From: Triglochin maritima
Lineage: Eukaryota; Streptophyta; Magnoliopsida; Alismatales; Juncaginaceae
NCBI GenBank assembly: GCA_963682175.1
Contig: OY821791.1
Coordinates: 21,790,542-21,854,541, forward strand
Length of the DNA: 64,000 nt
Direction of reading: 5' to 3'
Below are positions 43,862 to 55,684 of this stretch, in pieces. The translations under genes were made by a program, and so were the position numbers. Below the pieces are notes generated by a model, which was not told the origin of the DNA, did no database searches, and was given only the letters and a program-made list of their open reading frames with translations. The number at the start of each line of letters is the position of its first letter. The first letter of the stretch is position 1.

Positions 43862-45301
43862 ATGATTGTTGGAGATGATGCTTCCGTTTCTTTTCAAGAT
43901 ACACAACACAAGGAAGGTGAAAATGGGAGTACAAAATTGCAGCTTTTGCAACAACAACAACAACAAAAACAACAAGAAAAGGAGGCGGCTCCACCGTCAC
44001 CTCCCTGAAAGTGGTCCAAGCTTTTCACTCAGCTACCAAAGCCACGAACGTCCTTGAAGTTTGTCCCCCCAACCGATCGTGGAGGAGCAAAGGTGGCAGC
44101 AATTACATGCAAGGATATGGAGGAACCACTTGGCGAATGGAGAAAGGTGTTGATGGGGTCCTTCGTGGGCTTCAACCCACATCTCCCCACTCTTGAGAAG
44201 CACCTCACCAAGCTTTGGGGAGTGTCGGGGTCCTTGGAGATTGTTAGGCGTGGAGGAAACATGATGAATTTCCGATTTACTTTGGATTCCGATCGGCCTT
44301 TTGCCTTAGAGAATGGTCCGTGGTTCATTAAAGGGGCACCTCTCATCCTCAAGCCATGGTCAGCAGAGAAGAAAGATCAAGATAGGATTGGGCAGTTCAA
44401 ATTTGGGTTCATTTTCCCAAGCTTGATCTTAAGTTTTGGTCGAGGAAGCTAATTGGTATCTCGTGAATGTCTTGGGCAATCCACTTTTAATGGATGAAAA
44501 AAAGACGATGGGTCGTAGGCTTGCATATTTTCGTGTTTGCATTGAGGTTCAAGGCATATTTGATTATCCACCACATGTTTTAGTTGTGAATGAGAAGGAG
44601 TATGGTGAGGTGGTACGAGTTGTGTATGAATGGAAGCTACCTTATTGTGAACATTGTTGCACCTTTGGACATAATGAAGGTGCTTGCAAGGTTGGGGGAT
44701 CACGTAACATGGTGAAGAAGGCGTGGGTAGTGAAAAGGAGCAGCACCAAGGATGGTAGTGGAGGTGGTAAGGTGCGTGAACCCGATGCTAGCGTGAATGG
44801 CACCATGATGGAGGAGGAGGAGCTCGAGGTTGAAGTTGATGGTCCACAAACGAAGGTGTACATGGGTGCAAACAGTGGGATGGACGTGCCATGTAGGGCA
44901 AATGGAGAGGGCTGGTCGTTAGTAGGTTGGAAAAGAGGCCCAAATTGGGAAAATCACGTGAAGGCCAAAAATAGGATGGGTCAAGGCAACTTTTCAGCCA
45001 TTGCCAAAGGAGGGGGACACATGCAATGGTCTCCAACACTTCTTGTCTCTAGTGGGGCTGAAAGTACACTAGAGCAAGTGGGCTTTAATGGAAAGGACAA
45101 GGATGTACTCTTGGCATGCATAAAGGGAAATGGGGATAGCCTCTTTTTGTTGCAACCAAATGGGGAATGGCCTCAACCAATGGAACAAGGGATGAGTGGA
45201 GGGGTTGAAGTGAGTGCGGATTTCATTCACCCAATGGGACAAATGGTGAGTGGAGGGGCTGAAGTGAGTAGGAATTTGGATTTTAGTCACGTTATAGGGG
45301 G
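43862..45301 (+). pseudogene. LINE C ORF1 (DUF4283 plus CCHC knuckle), best preserved copy
   Basis: From ATG 43862 one frame runs to about 44430 with a single TGA at 44006-44008. It has a Gln-rich segment from a (CAA)n run, then DUF4283 (about 44085-44370: FNPHLPTLEKHLTKLW, NMMNFRFTLDSDRPF, ENGPWFIKGAPLILKPW). A frameshift near 44430 leads to a second frame (44436-45323) with the GRRLAYFRVCIEV segment, the zinc knuckle CEHCCTFGHNEGAC (about 44647-44688) and a Gly/Glu/Val-rich tail. Family role: RNA-binding LINE RNP protein. Its C-terminus runs into the copia LTR. Confidence 0.82.
43949..43975 (+). repeat. (CAA)n microsatellite in LINE C ORF1
   Basis: A run of CAA triplets with one AAA interruption, read as a Gln tract in the ORF1 frame. 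Confidence 0.85.
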
Positions 45302-45688
45302 TGTAGATATTGGATTAATCTAGCATTAATAAGATATTTGCCCAAAACACTGACACATGGCGCGTCCCTATTGGACTACACATTTAAGGGTTTAGGGTGG
45401 AGCCATCTATATAAGGAGGGGAGCCTCCCATTGGATGGAACAACAAGTGTGCAAACCCTAGCCTCCGCCTACCCTAGCCGCCACCTTCTCTCTCCCATTT
45501 CGTCCCTCCACCTCCACCAAGCTCATTCCATGGACTCTTGGGTTGTGGACTCGCGCTCCTTCTCCAAGAGAGTAGGAGACCGACCGCTGAAAAGGATTCC
45601 GTAAGGTGACCTCCGATCTTCCTTTTGCTGTCACAGGTTCTCTCCCAGAAAGGTACTCCTGAACCTGTAGAATCGTTGTTTGCTAACA
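45302..45688 (+). repeat. Copia LTR 1
   Basis: 387 bp, nearly identical to 46972-47360. TATA box TATATAAGG at 45408-45416. Ends TTTGCTAACA before TTGGTATCAGAGCC. The exact left edge is uncertain by a few bases. Confidence 0.85.
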
Positions 45689-45689
45689 T

Positions 45690-45702
45690 TGGTATCAGAG
45701 CC
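45690..45702 (+). promoter_or_regulatory. iMet primer binding site, copia unit 1
   Basis: TGGTATCAGAGCC one base after the LTR, complementary to the 3' end of initiator tRNA-Met; the same site is at 47362 in the next unit. Confidence 0.88.
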
Positions 45703-46971
45703 AAGTTACGATCTTGTGGGTGATGGGCCCACCACGCTTCCGCTGCATGAGCTTTATGGGATTAATCTAGGATTAATTTGTTTGGTTGATGTAGTTGTTC
45801 TAGCATAAAATATTATTCTGTCAATAGGCTGAAGAATGCTCACTCACACGAGCATTCGCCTCTGGAGCTTTTCATAGCGAGCAGAGATGAAACTAATCAT
45901 GAGGAGATCTTGTGTGATAGATCCAGAGCAGTTCATGATATGACAGTCGCCTTGATTAGCAATCAAGATGAGATCCTCTATGTTGGTGAAGATTGACATG
46001 AATGTTCCCACGATTCATGTGACCTATAGAAGCCAAGTACGAGCATCACATGTGGCGCCAGGTGGCACCTGTATGGTGTTTAGGCGATAATGATGAAGCT
46101 CGGGTCAGGCGCAGAGGGGGTGAGACTGGACTAAGACTTGTATGGTGTTGAGAGACAGACATACTGTTGTGTACAGTATGATCCACCATAACATGTTTGT
46201 CATACAACATGTGCTGAGCGACCATTTGGAAGTGAAAGGATGGATCCCTGCTCCTTCACTGTGTGAGTCCAAGACTTGATTGTCATTAGTTGCCATCAGT
46301 GACCTTCGACGACACCATGAAGCAAAGAGTTGATGTGGCTACTTTGGGATGTTATCTATGACCATGAGAGATTCGGTCTAAAGAGGCATCTCCCGGAAAG
46401 GAGTCGACTCTGAGTGTAATGGTGGTCTGGGGCGAAGGGAAAGGTTTGACTCGAGTGCACTAAAAGTATTTGTTGGGCCCAACTGTATTTGATATAGTAG
46501 CAAGTACCTTGAGGACAAGAAGGTATTCTCTCCGAGGGATCGAGATACCGTTCATCTTAAGTGAGTTTTTGAGTAAACCTGGGGAACTGTGATGTGCATT
46601 TTTGACTACTTATTTGTTGTTTTTTGAGGAAGTTGTCATTCTGGCCTTCTAGTAAGGTTTCTAGTTTGAGACTCCTAAATTGCAGGTACATCACCGGTCG
46701 CACGACCCATTTGTCCGTATGATCAGAAGAGTACATGTGTCGGGGACACAGATGGTCGTGTTTCGAGGATACATGTTCAGAGACTTGCGTATTGTGGATG
46801 TGTACTTGGAGAGAGTAGTAGTTGTATGTATCAGGGATATATACATATGTGTCGGGGACACATAAAGAGGTGACATATTGCCATTGTGTGATTGTATGTA
46901 TCAGGGATATATGCATATGTGTCGGGGACACAAAAGCAGATGACATGTTGTTATCGTGCTGTTGTGCAAGT
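45703..46971 (+). other. Internal non-coding DNA of the copia derivative
   Basis: No gene. 45764-46712 is colinear with 53743-54668 downstream of the copia ORF. The rest (46713-46971) holds about three copies of a unit with TGTGTCGGGGACACA and TATCAGGGATATAT, two of them 70 bp apart (46823 and 46893). No obvious polypurine tract precedes the LTR at 46972. Confidence 0.75.
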
Positions 46972-47360
46972 TGGAGATATTGGATTAATCTAGGATTAAT
47001 AAGATATTTGCCCAAAGCACTGACACATGGCGCGTCCCTATTGGACTACACATTTAAGGGTTTAGGGTGGAGCCATCTATATAAGGAGGGGAGCCTCCCA
47101 TTGGATGGAACAACAAGTGTGAAAACCCTAGCTTCCACCCACCCTAGCCGCCACCTTGTCTCTCTCCCATTTCGTCCCTCCACCTCCACCAAACTCATTC
47201 CGTGGACTCTTGGGTTGTGGACTCGCGCTCCTTCTCCAAGAGACTAGGAGACCGACCGGTGAAAAGGATTCCGTAAGGTGACCTCCGATCTTCCTTCCGC
47301 TGCCACAGGTTCTCTCCAAGAAAGGTATTCCTGAACCTGTAGAATCGTTGTTTGCTAACA
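46972..47360 (+). repeat. Copia LTR 2 (shared; 5' LTR of the full element)
   Basis: 389 bp, TATA box at 47078-47084. Flanked on the right by TTGGTATCAGAGCC. The motif ATTGGATTAATCTAGGATTA near its start (46979) recurs twice at 47434 and 47456 in the leader. Confidence 0.87.
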
Positions 47361-49617
47361 TTGGTATCAGAGCCAGGTTACGATCCTATGGGTTATGGGC
47401 CCACCACGCTTCCGCTGCATGAGCTTTATTGGATTAATCTAGGATTAATATTGGATTAATCTAGGATTAATATCTCGAACACCAGGTTCTTTCAAATTCA
47501 TTTTTGATATTCTGGAAATGAAAAACTCAGAAATTGTTTTTATCTTTAAATGAAATAATATGATCGTTCATTTAGAGATATAAGTGGTGCATGTTTGCTG
47601 AGTTCTTTCTAACATGCGATTAGGGCTTAGACTAGACTCTACTTGTTGCGCATGTTTTGGTTCATTAGAGCATGCATCTAGGGTTAGATTTTGCTCCTCC
47701 ATTCTTGCGCATGTATGCATGGTTTAAGATGGATTTTCCTGATTTTATTTCGAGCCAATATGATATGTTGCTCTCCTATCATTGCACATACATAGATGTG
47801 ACCAAAATTCTGTTTTTTCTGTGTTGTTACCTCTATTCTTTGCGCATGTATTAGATAAAATCAGAAGTTATTTTTCCAGGTTGATTCTTCTAAATCATGC
47901 ACATGTACACATGAAATCATATGTCTATTTTTCGTGATTTTTCCGAATTAGTGTTAGATATTATTTATTCTAATCTTTGAGCATGTATACATGAAATCTG
48001 TGTTAACCCTATCATGATGATCTTCTGTTTTTGCGCATGTTTTATATGATAATCAGTAGTTTAATTCTCTGATATTTTTTCATGCTTGAATTAGATGATA
48101 ATGTTAGTATGTCATTTGTATATCATCATGCATGTCGGATTGCATGGATGGATCAAATGTTGTTATCTCTGATTCGTGTACATGCATGACTAGATCTCAT
48201 GTTTGCTGGAATTTCGTGTATATGCTTGTTTATTTAGCATTTTTCAATATGAGCATGCATCTAGACTAGATGTTTATTGCCATATGCATATGCATGATAA
48301 TTGTGTTGCCTTGTTGCTCCAAAGAATTTCGGATATGGCTGTTTTTGGAGCATTAACATGCATGTGATTGATTGGTTTCCTTACTGAAAAATGCGCATAT
48401 ATGCTTGTTGTTCTCTTGAAAATTTCGAATTTTTCCTTTCCAATACAAGTAGCATAATTATTGTTGATTGCATGCTTATATTGATTAAGGAAAGATTGGC
48501 AAATTCTGAAATTTTTTAGAGCATATTATGGGCTGGGTTTTTGTTGCCTTAAAAGTATTTTTTGAATGCTTTCCTTTGATGCACATATATGTGTTGATCT
48601 CATTTAAGGAATTTCGGATATTTTGTAATGATAGCATGCATTTCATTTGAAATATTTCCTTTATGATTAAATCCACATACATGTGTTGATCTCATTGAGG
48701 ATTTTTCCGGATTTTTCTTTCCTAATGCGAGTAGGATAATTTTTACGCTCTCATGAATATGTTGATTGGGGAAAGAAAAGAAAAATTTCTGTTTTGAGAT
48801 ACTATTATGGAGATTGATTGGTATTTCCATATACGTTTTTCTTATGCTCCATATATGCGTTGTTTCCTTATATATTACTTTCTTCTTATTTGGAAGTGGT
48901 GTACACTTTATTCATGCGTGTGATTGTGCTAACGTAAGGAAAGATTGCGCTTGTATGGTATGAATGGTGTGAATGGATGCTGATTTATTTTTGCTGCCTT
49001 ATTGAGAGTTGAGCGTAATTTCATTCATCCATTTCCATTTGCAATAGATATCGCAATGGGCTGTAATATTTATGGACTGTAATAATTATGGATTGTGGAC
49101 TGTTTATTGCCCTAGGGAGACGAGGGGATCTTTTATTTTTATTATTGCGATATTATTGCTATAAGGCTTATGCAGGTTCCCATCTACGGTGCTAAATCCC
49201 TTTGGGGGATCCTTAGCTCGATATGGAAGTAATGTAGCAATTAATTTCTGTGTGATCTTGATTGGAATGTTCTGAAAGGAACCTTTTTTTGGAACTAGCA
49301 TGCCTAGTGGGAGTTGCAAGGTAGAAGTGTTTTGTGTAAACCACCTTGCAACCGTCGGATAATTATTTATTTGCTGCTGATTTGCCATGATTTATACGTT
49401 TTTTAGGATTATTAAATCATGATGGAGAGCAATATATGAATTGGTAAAATAGCTTTATTAACTATTGCATGAGGATTTGATCGAACGCTTTATGTTTTCC
49501 TTTGGTCTGAATGCTATAGTTATTAAGTTAGTTTATTTTTTTATGACTATTGGGGCTCGTTGTATTTTATGGTAGAGCTCATGTATCGCTATGTGGTTTT
49601 TTTTGTCCTAGATTTTT
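47361..49617 (+). other. Copia leader (about 2.2 kb untranslated)
   Basis: Primer site at 47362, then a long AT-rich region with no credible ORF up to the gag ATG at 49618. CATGCA/TGCATG words are dense (for example about 47672, 47714, 48129, 48183, 48254, 48290, 48358, 48473, 48634), as is TGCGCATGT. A related segment is repeated at 54676-55684. Confidence 0.8.
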
Positions 49618-50433
49618 ATGGCTACTTCCAAAAGCATTGTCGCTGATCTGACTCGAGGAGATAAACTCAATGAAAGAAATTACGATCTGTGGCATCGTAA
49701 AATTGAGTATCTCTTAGAGGAACAGGACATGTTTGAAAATATAACCCAAACTATGTCTCCCCCCGAGGAGGCGAACACTGCGCAGCATCACAGAAATATG
49801 GATGTCTATAATGCATGGAAAAAGAAAGACTGTATTGCTCACATTACAATTCTGAGTTCGATGCGAGATGATCTGTTACTGTGGTTCGAAAATTTGCGAA
49901 CTGCAAAGGCGTTGTGGGAAGCTGTGAAGTTTCAGTACGGAGTGACCTACGACACAAGGGCCCACCAGCTTGGGCTCATGTTTGATGGGTATAAAATGCG
50001 CCAAGGTCACACGATGAGGCAGCATATTACCACAATGTCAAACATGATAAGCGAGTTGAGCGCTGCTGGTCGTGCTAAGACCGATGAGGAGCAAGTGTCT
50101 GCTCTCATCAGATCATTGCCTTCGAAGAGTTGGGAGCATATGAAGGTCCATCTGACTCATACCGATGACATCAAGACATTTGACCAGGCCGCAAAACACC
50201 TAGAGCTGGAGGAGGACCGCATGCTTGCGGAAGCCCCTCTAACTGAAGTGTTTGCTGCTGAAGCTGGCGCTCCTCGGAGGAGTGCAGGTTTTAAGCGCAA
50301 AAGAGATAGAGCTCAGGATTTTAAAGGCAAGAAGGTTGCAAGTAAAAACAAAACAGAAAACAAAGCTGGAAAGAAACGACCTCGAGGATCCAGAGGTGGG
50401 AAAGATATGTCTAATGTGACTTGTTTTAACTGA
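49618..50433 (+). CDS. Copia gag (capsid-like), separated from pol by a nonsense codon
   Basis: 271 codons from ATG 49618, the expected start just after the leader. N-terminal half is a typical plant copia gag (LNERNYDLWHRKIEYLL at about residues 17-33; LWFENLRTAKALWEAVKFQY at about 82-101). A Lys/Arg-rich stretch follows. The frame ends in the zinc knuckle: CFN is followed by TGA (50431-50433) and then [10 protein letters not shown], so the stop replaces a codon (usually Trp or Cys-proximal) inside CX2CX4HX4C. In the family gag and pol are one frame; here a premature stop separates them. Role: capsid assembly and RNA packaging. Confidence 0.88.
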   Translation: MATSKSIVADLTRGDKLNERNYDLWHRKIEYLLEEQDMFENITQTMSPPEEANTAQHHRNMDVYNAWKKKDCIAHITILSSMRDDLLLWFENLRTAKALWEAVKFQYGVTYDTRAHQLGLMFDGYKMRQGHTMRQHITTMSNMISELSAAGRAKTDEEQVSALIRSLPSKSWEHMKVHLTHTDDIKTFDQAAKHLELEEDRMLAEAPLTEVFAAEAGAPRRSAGFKRKRDRAQDFKGKKVASKNKTENKAGKKRPRGSRGGKDMSNVTCFN

Positions 50434-53400
50434 CGAAAGACTGGACATTTTGCTCGTGAGTGCACTAAGCAAAAGGTAATTACTGTGTGTAATCCCTTGA
50501 ATTGTAATGTGACTAGTTCTCTGATGCTCACTGATCACTCTCCTGTGTGGATTGTGGATTCATGTGCCACGGACCACGTAACAAAGGATCGTTCTGCCTT
50601 CGTGGAATATCGCCCTGTTCCAAGTGGGCGGCGAATAAACATGGCGAACAACACTAGCATTGAAGTTCTTGGAGTTGGCACATGCAAAGTGGCTTTGCGA
50701 AGTGGCCGGATCCTATTACTTCACGACGTATTGTATGCACCAGCTATACGGCGAAATATTATTTCTGTTGTTGTTTTGATGAGACATGGTTTTAAAGTTG
50801 TTTTTGAGAACAATGATATGGGTTTATACCTTGCTAACATTTATTATGGACATGCCTTTCTTTCAGACGATTTTATTGTTTTGGACGCAATTTATGATTT
50901 CAATCATAACACTAGTGCCTTTATGTGTCAAACTTCCATGAATAATGATTCAGTTATGTGGCATGCTAGACTAGGTCACATTGGTGTTGACCGGATGAAC
51001 AGGTTGGCAAAGGAGGGGGTATTAGGAGAATGCTCCAAATTTGAATTGCTGACCTGTGAATCTTGTCTAGCTGGAAAGGCAACTAGAAAACCATTCGGAA
51101 AAGCCATTAGGGCTACTTCTCCTTTAGAACTAATTCACTCGGATATTTGCGGACCTTTGAATGTGCGTACTAGACATGGACAAAGTTACTTCATCACATT
51201 TATTGATGACTACACTAGATATGGTCATATTTATCTTATTTCTCACAAGTCAGAAGCTCTAGAATGCTTTAAGATATTCATGAGCTTGGTAGAAAATCAA
51301 TTGGATAATAAGATCAAAACTCTCAGAACGGATACGGGTGGAGAGTATCTCTCCATAATGTTCAAGGAGTTATGTGATAAAAAAGGGATATCTAGACAAC
51401 TCACTATGCCTTATACTCCACAGCAAAATGGTGTTGCTGAGAGAAGGAATAGAACGTTGCTAGACATGGTTAGATCCATGATGGCGCATGCGAGCTTACC
51501 AATTTCGTTTTGGGGAGATGCTCGAATGATTGCTGCCTACATCCTCAATAGAGTTCCAACAAAATCGGTTTCCTCAAGTCCATATGAGTTATGGACAGGA
51601 CGGAAGCCTGATTTTAGTCTACTGCATCCTTGGGGATGCGCGACATATATTCATTCTACTCGTCACCGATATGGAAAACTAGGACCTAGAGGGAAAAAGT
51701 GTATCTTTGTAAAATACAGTAATCTCTCCAAAGCTTATGTTTTTATCGGGTTAGATGAGAATGAAAGAAGGACGGAACTGGAGTCTAGGGATGCCACATT
51801 CATGGAAAATGTTTTTCCAACTCTTGCTGGAGCTATCAAAGAGTCAGTGGACTTCTTTGAACAACAAGATGAGGACATTGCCACTCTACGAGATCAGGAT
51901 ATGGAAGTTGAACATGAGGTTCCACCAGTCAATCCTAGTGGGAGCAGTAATGTTGAGGATCTGATAGCTTTCACGGAGGATGAGCCATCAGATACCCATC
52001 TGCGTCGAAGTAAACACGGGCTCATTCCTCGTAGGCGGTTTCTCTTAGAGGAAGAGGCCCTCATGATAGCTCAAGAAGAAATCCATTATGAATCATCTGG
52101 GATGAAAGTAATCGATGAGCAAGAACCGGAGACCTTGAAAGAGGCTTTGGAAGGTCCAAATGCGAAAGAGTGGTTAGAAGCTGTAAAGGAAGAGTTGGAG
52201 TCGATGAAAGTTAATCGAGTTTGGGACTTGGTCGACTTACCGCCGAACCGAAAGGCCATTGAGGCCAAGTGGATCCTCAAGATTAAGAGGAAGGTGGATG
52301 GATCTATTGATAGATTCAAGGCTAGACTGGTAGCTAAAGGCTACACCCAAAGAGAAGGCGTGGATTTTGAGGAAACCTTTTCACCCGTGGTTAGGTTTGC
52401 CTCCATCCGCCTTCTACTAGCTATTGTAGCTCAGATGGACTTAGAGCTTTACCAAATGGATGTAAAGACTGCTTTTCTCAATGGAGAACTTGAGGAGGAG
52501 ATCTATATGGATCAACCTCAAGGTTTTTAAGTCAACGGATAAGAGCGCAAAGTGTGCAAGCTCAATAAGTCCTTGTATGGCTTAAAACAAGCGTCTAGAC
52601 AGTGGAACATTCGCTTCCATCAAGCTATATCAGAGAATGCGTTCTCTATGCTTGAGGAAGATCATTGTGTGTACGTTAAGAGATCCAATGGTAAATTTGT
52701 CATTCTGACCTTGTATGTTGATGACATACTCATGGCTGGCAATAGCAGAGAGTTGCTCAAATCCACTAAAGAGTGGTTGTCCTCCACGTTTGATATGAAG
52801 GACATGGGTGAAGCTAGCTACGTGCTTGGTGTCAAGATAGTTAGAAATAGGTCCAAGAGACTTCTGGGATTGTCTCAAGAGACTTATATTAACAACATCT
52901 TGAAGAAATACCATATGGACAAATGCAAACCAATCGACACTCATGTTGAGAAGGGTTTGCACTTGAGCCATGATAAGCATCCTGAGACTCCTGAAGAGAA
53001 GGCCAAAATGAGTAAGGTTCCATACTCCAATGTTGTGGGAAACCTTATGTACGCTATGATGTGTACTAGGCCAGACATTTGTTATGCTGTGGGCATGGTG
53101 AGTCGATGCCAGTCTAGCCCAAGCATGGAGCACTGGAAGGCAGTAAAGAGAATCATGAGATACCTCAGAGGAACGAGTAACTACATGCTGTGTTACCAAG
53201 CATCAGATCTCTGCCTGATTGGCTATAGTGATGCCGATTGGGCTGGAGACATTGATGAAAGGAAGTCTACCTCTGGTTATGCTTTCTTGCTGGCTAATGG
53301 GGCCATCTCAAGGTCCAGCAAGAAGCAAACCTGTATAGCCCTGTCGACTATGGAAGCAGAGTGTTGCATGCTCTGCAGCAGTACAAGAGGTAGTTTGGTT

Positions 53401-53686
53401 GAAGAGGTTCTTACAACATACTAGGCTAGTAGAGACATCGGATGATCCTGTTGTTGTCTATTGTGACAGCATGGCTGCCCTTTGTTATGTGAAAGACCCC
53501 AAATATCATGGAAAGACCAAACATATACAGGTTAGGTATCATTTTGTAAAGGACATCATAGCGAGAAAGGAAGTTGTGTTAAGACATGTGTCTACTAGTC
53601 TTATGGTAGCTGACCCTCTTACCAAGGCTATAGCTAAGGACTCGTTTGTGTCTCAAGTGAAGTCCTTAGGCTTATGCAGACTTTGA
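50434..53686 (+). pseudogene. Copia pol: protease, integrase, RT, RNase H (two stops and one frameshift)
   Basis: Open from 50434 to 52530. Protease [11 protein letters not shown] (about 50547) has Cys in place of the Gly of the usual DSGA. Integrase: zinc part HARLGH (about 50963) with CESC (about 51057), then the catalytic DDE triad in HSDICGP (about 51138), RTDTGGEY (about 51327) and NGVAERRN (about 51428). [12 protein letters not shown] (about 52264), [13 protein letters not shown] (about 52452); stops TAA at 52528-52530 and 52540-52542; then SLYGLKQASRQW and catalytic YVDD (about 52716). RNase H: SDADWAGD (about 53229) with a frameshift near 53380, continuing to 53686 (VVYCDSMAALC). Order INT before RT is diagnostic of Ty1/copia. 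Now inactive. Confidence 0.92.
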
Positions 53687-54675
53687 GGCATTGACATGTC
53701 TAACTTCCTTTTATGAGTGATTGTGTTTTCCTTTCGACTATATCTGTTTGGTTGATGTAGTTGTTCTAGCATAAAATATTATTCTGTCAATAGGCTGAAG
53801 AATTCTCACTCACACGAGCATTCGCCTCTGGAGCTTTTGATAGCGAGAAGAGATGAGACTGATCATCAGGGGATCTTCTATGATAGATCCAGAGCAGTTC
53901 ATCATAGGACAGTCGCCTTGATTAGGAATCAAGATGAGATCCTCTATGTTGGTGAGGATTGACATGAATGATCCCACGATTCATGTGACCTATAGAAGCC
54001 AAGTGCGAGCATCACATGTGGCGCCAGGTGGCACCTGTATGGTGTTAAGGCGACAATGATGAAGCTCGGGTCAGGCGCAGAGGGGGTGCGACTGGACTAA
54101 CACTTGTATGGTGTTGAGAGACAGACATACTGTTGTGTACAGTATGATCCACCATAACATGTTTGTCATACAACATGTGCTGAGCGACCATTTGGAAGTG
54201 AAAGGATGGATCCCTGCTCCTTCACTGTGTGAGTCCAAGACTTGATTGTCATTAGTTGCCCTCAGTGACCTTCGACGACACCATGAAGCAAAGAGTTGAT
54301 GTGTCTACTTTGGGATGTTATCTATGACCATGAGAGATACGGTCTAAAGAGGCATCTTCGGGAAAGGAGTCAACTCTGAGTGTACTTGTGATCTGGGGCG
54401 AAGGGAAAGGTTTGACTCGACTGCACTAAAAGTATTTGCTGGGCCCAACTGTATTGGATATAGTAGCAAGTACCTTGAGGACAAGAAGGTATTCTCTCCG
54501 AGGGATCGAGATACCGTTCATGTTAAGTGAGTTTTTGAGTAAACCTGGGGAACTGTGATGTGCATTTTTTACTGCTTATTTGTTGTTATATGAGGAAGTT
54601 GTCATTCTGGCCTTCTAGTAAGGTTTCTAGTTTGAGACTCCTAAATTGCAGGTGCATCACCGGTCGCACGACGCA
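53687..54675 (+). other. Copia 3' non-coding region
   Basis: No gene. 53743-54668 matches 45764-46712. It ends abruptly at about 54675 where sequence from the leader begins; the rest of the 3' region, the 3' LTR and the primer site are absent. The junction lies in a T-rich string (CATTTTTTTATC) that shares TTTTTATCTTT with the leader at about 47538. Confidence 0.78.
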
Positions 54676-55684
54676 TTTTTTTATCTTTAAATGAAATAAT
54701 ATGATCGTTAATTTAGAGATATAAGTGGTGCATGTTTGCTGAGTTCTTTCTAACATGCGATTAGGGCTTAGACTAGACTCTACTTGTTGCGCATGTTTTG
54801 GTTCATTAGAGCATGCATCTAGGGTTAGATTTTGCTCCTCCATTCTTGCGCATGTATGCATGGTTTAAGATGGATTTTTTCCTGATTTTATTTCGAGCCA
54901 ATATGATATGTTGCTCTCCTATCATTGCACATACATAGATGTGACCAGAATTCTGTTTTTCCTGTGTTGTTACCTCTATTCTTAGCGCATGTATTAGATA
55001 AAATCAGAAGTTATTTTTCAATGTTGATTCTTCTAAATCATGCACATGTATACATGAAATGAGATGTCTATTTTTCCTGATTTTTCCGAATTAGGGTTAG
55101 ATATTATTTATTCTAATCTTTGAGCATGTATACATGAAATCTGTGTTAACCCTATCATGATGATCTTCTGTTTTTGCGCATGTTTTATATGATAATCAGT
55201 TGTTTAATTCTCTGATATTTTTTCATGCTTGAATTAGATGATAATGTCAGTATGTCATTTGTATATCATCATGCATGTCGGATTGGATGGATGGATCAAA
55301 TGTTGTTATCTCTGATTCGTGTACATGCATGACTAGATCTCATGTTTGTTGGAATTTCGTGTATATGCTTGTTTATTTAGCATTTTTCAATATGAGCATG
55401 CATCTAGAGTAGATGTTTATTGCCATATGCATATGCATGATAATTGTGTTGCCTTGTTGCTCCAAAGAATTTCGGATATGGCTGTTTTTGGAGCATTAAC
55501 ATGCATGTGATTGATTGGTTTCCTTACTGAAAAATGTGCATATCTGCTTGCTGTTCTCTTGAAAATTTCGAATTTTTCCTTTCCAATACAAGTAGCATAA
55601 TTATTGTTGATTGCATGCTTATATTGATTAAGGAAAGATTGGCAAATTCTAAAATTGTTTTAGGGCATATTATGGGTTGGGTTT
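54676..55684 (+). repeat. Second copia leader fragment
   Basis: Colinear and almost identical with 47538-48541. It shows that another copia unit once continued downstream in the same orientation. It ends at GGGTTT where unrelated AT-rich DNA begins. Confidence 0.85.

Larger units (their letters stand above)
43765..45301 (+). mobile_element. LINE C (5' part: 5' UTR and ORF1), cut by copia LTR
   Basis: Third L1-type LINE, again starting directly after GA-rich DNA (flank GGAGAGAGATGAGA). The 5' end GCTTCTAGGGTTTCTATGGTCG ending in CCATTTTTCAACC resembles LINE B. Only ORF1 is present before the copia LTR at 45302. The 3' part is not in the window. Confidence 0.8.
45302..47360 (+). mobile_element. 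Copia deletion derivative (2.06 kb) sharing its right LTR with the full copia
   Basis: LTR (45302-45688), primer site, 1.28 kb of internal DNA without coding sequence, and LTR (46972-47360). The internal part first follows the leader start of the full element, then at about 45764 jumps to a segment matching the 3' region after the copia ORF (53743-54675). The leader and all coding sequence are thus missing. The right LTR is followed by the primer site and leader of the next copy, so one LTR serves two units. Confidence 0.8.

Noticed and set aside
45690..47375. tRNA gene at the TGGTATCAGAGC sites
   Set aside because: Only the 3'-end complement of initiator tRNA-Met is present next to LTR ends; no cloverleaf or A/B boxes, so they are primer sites.
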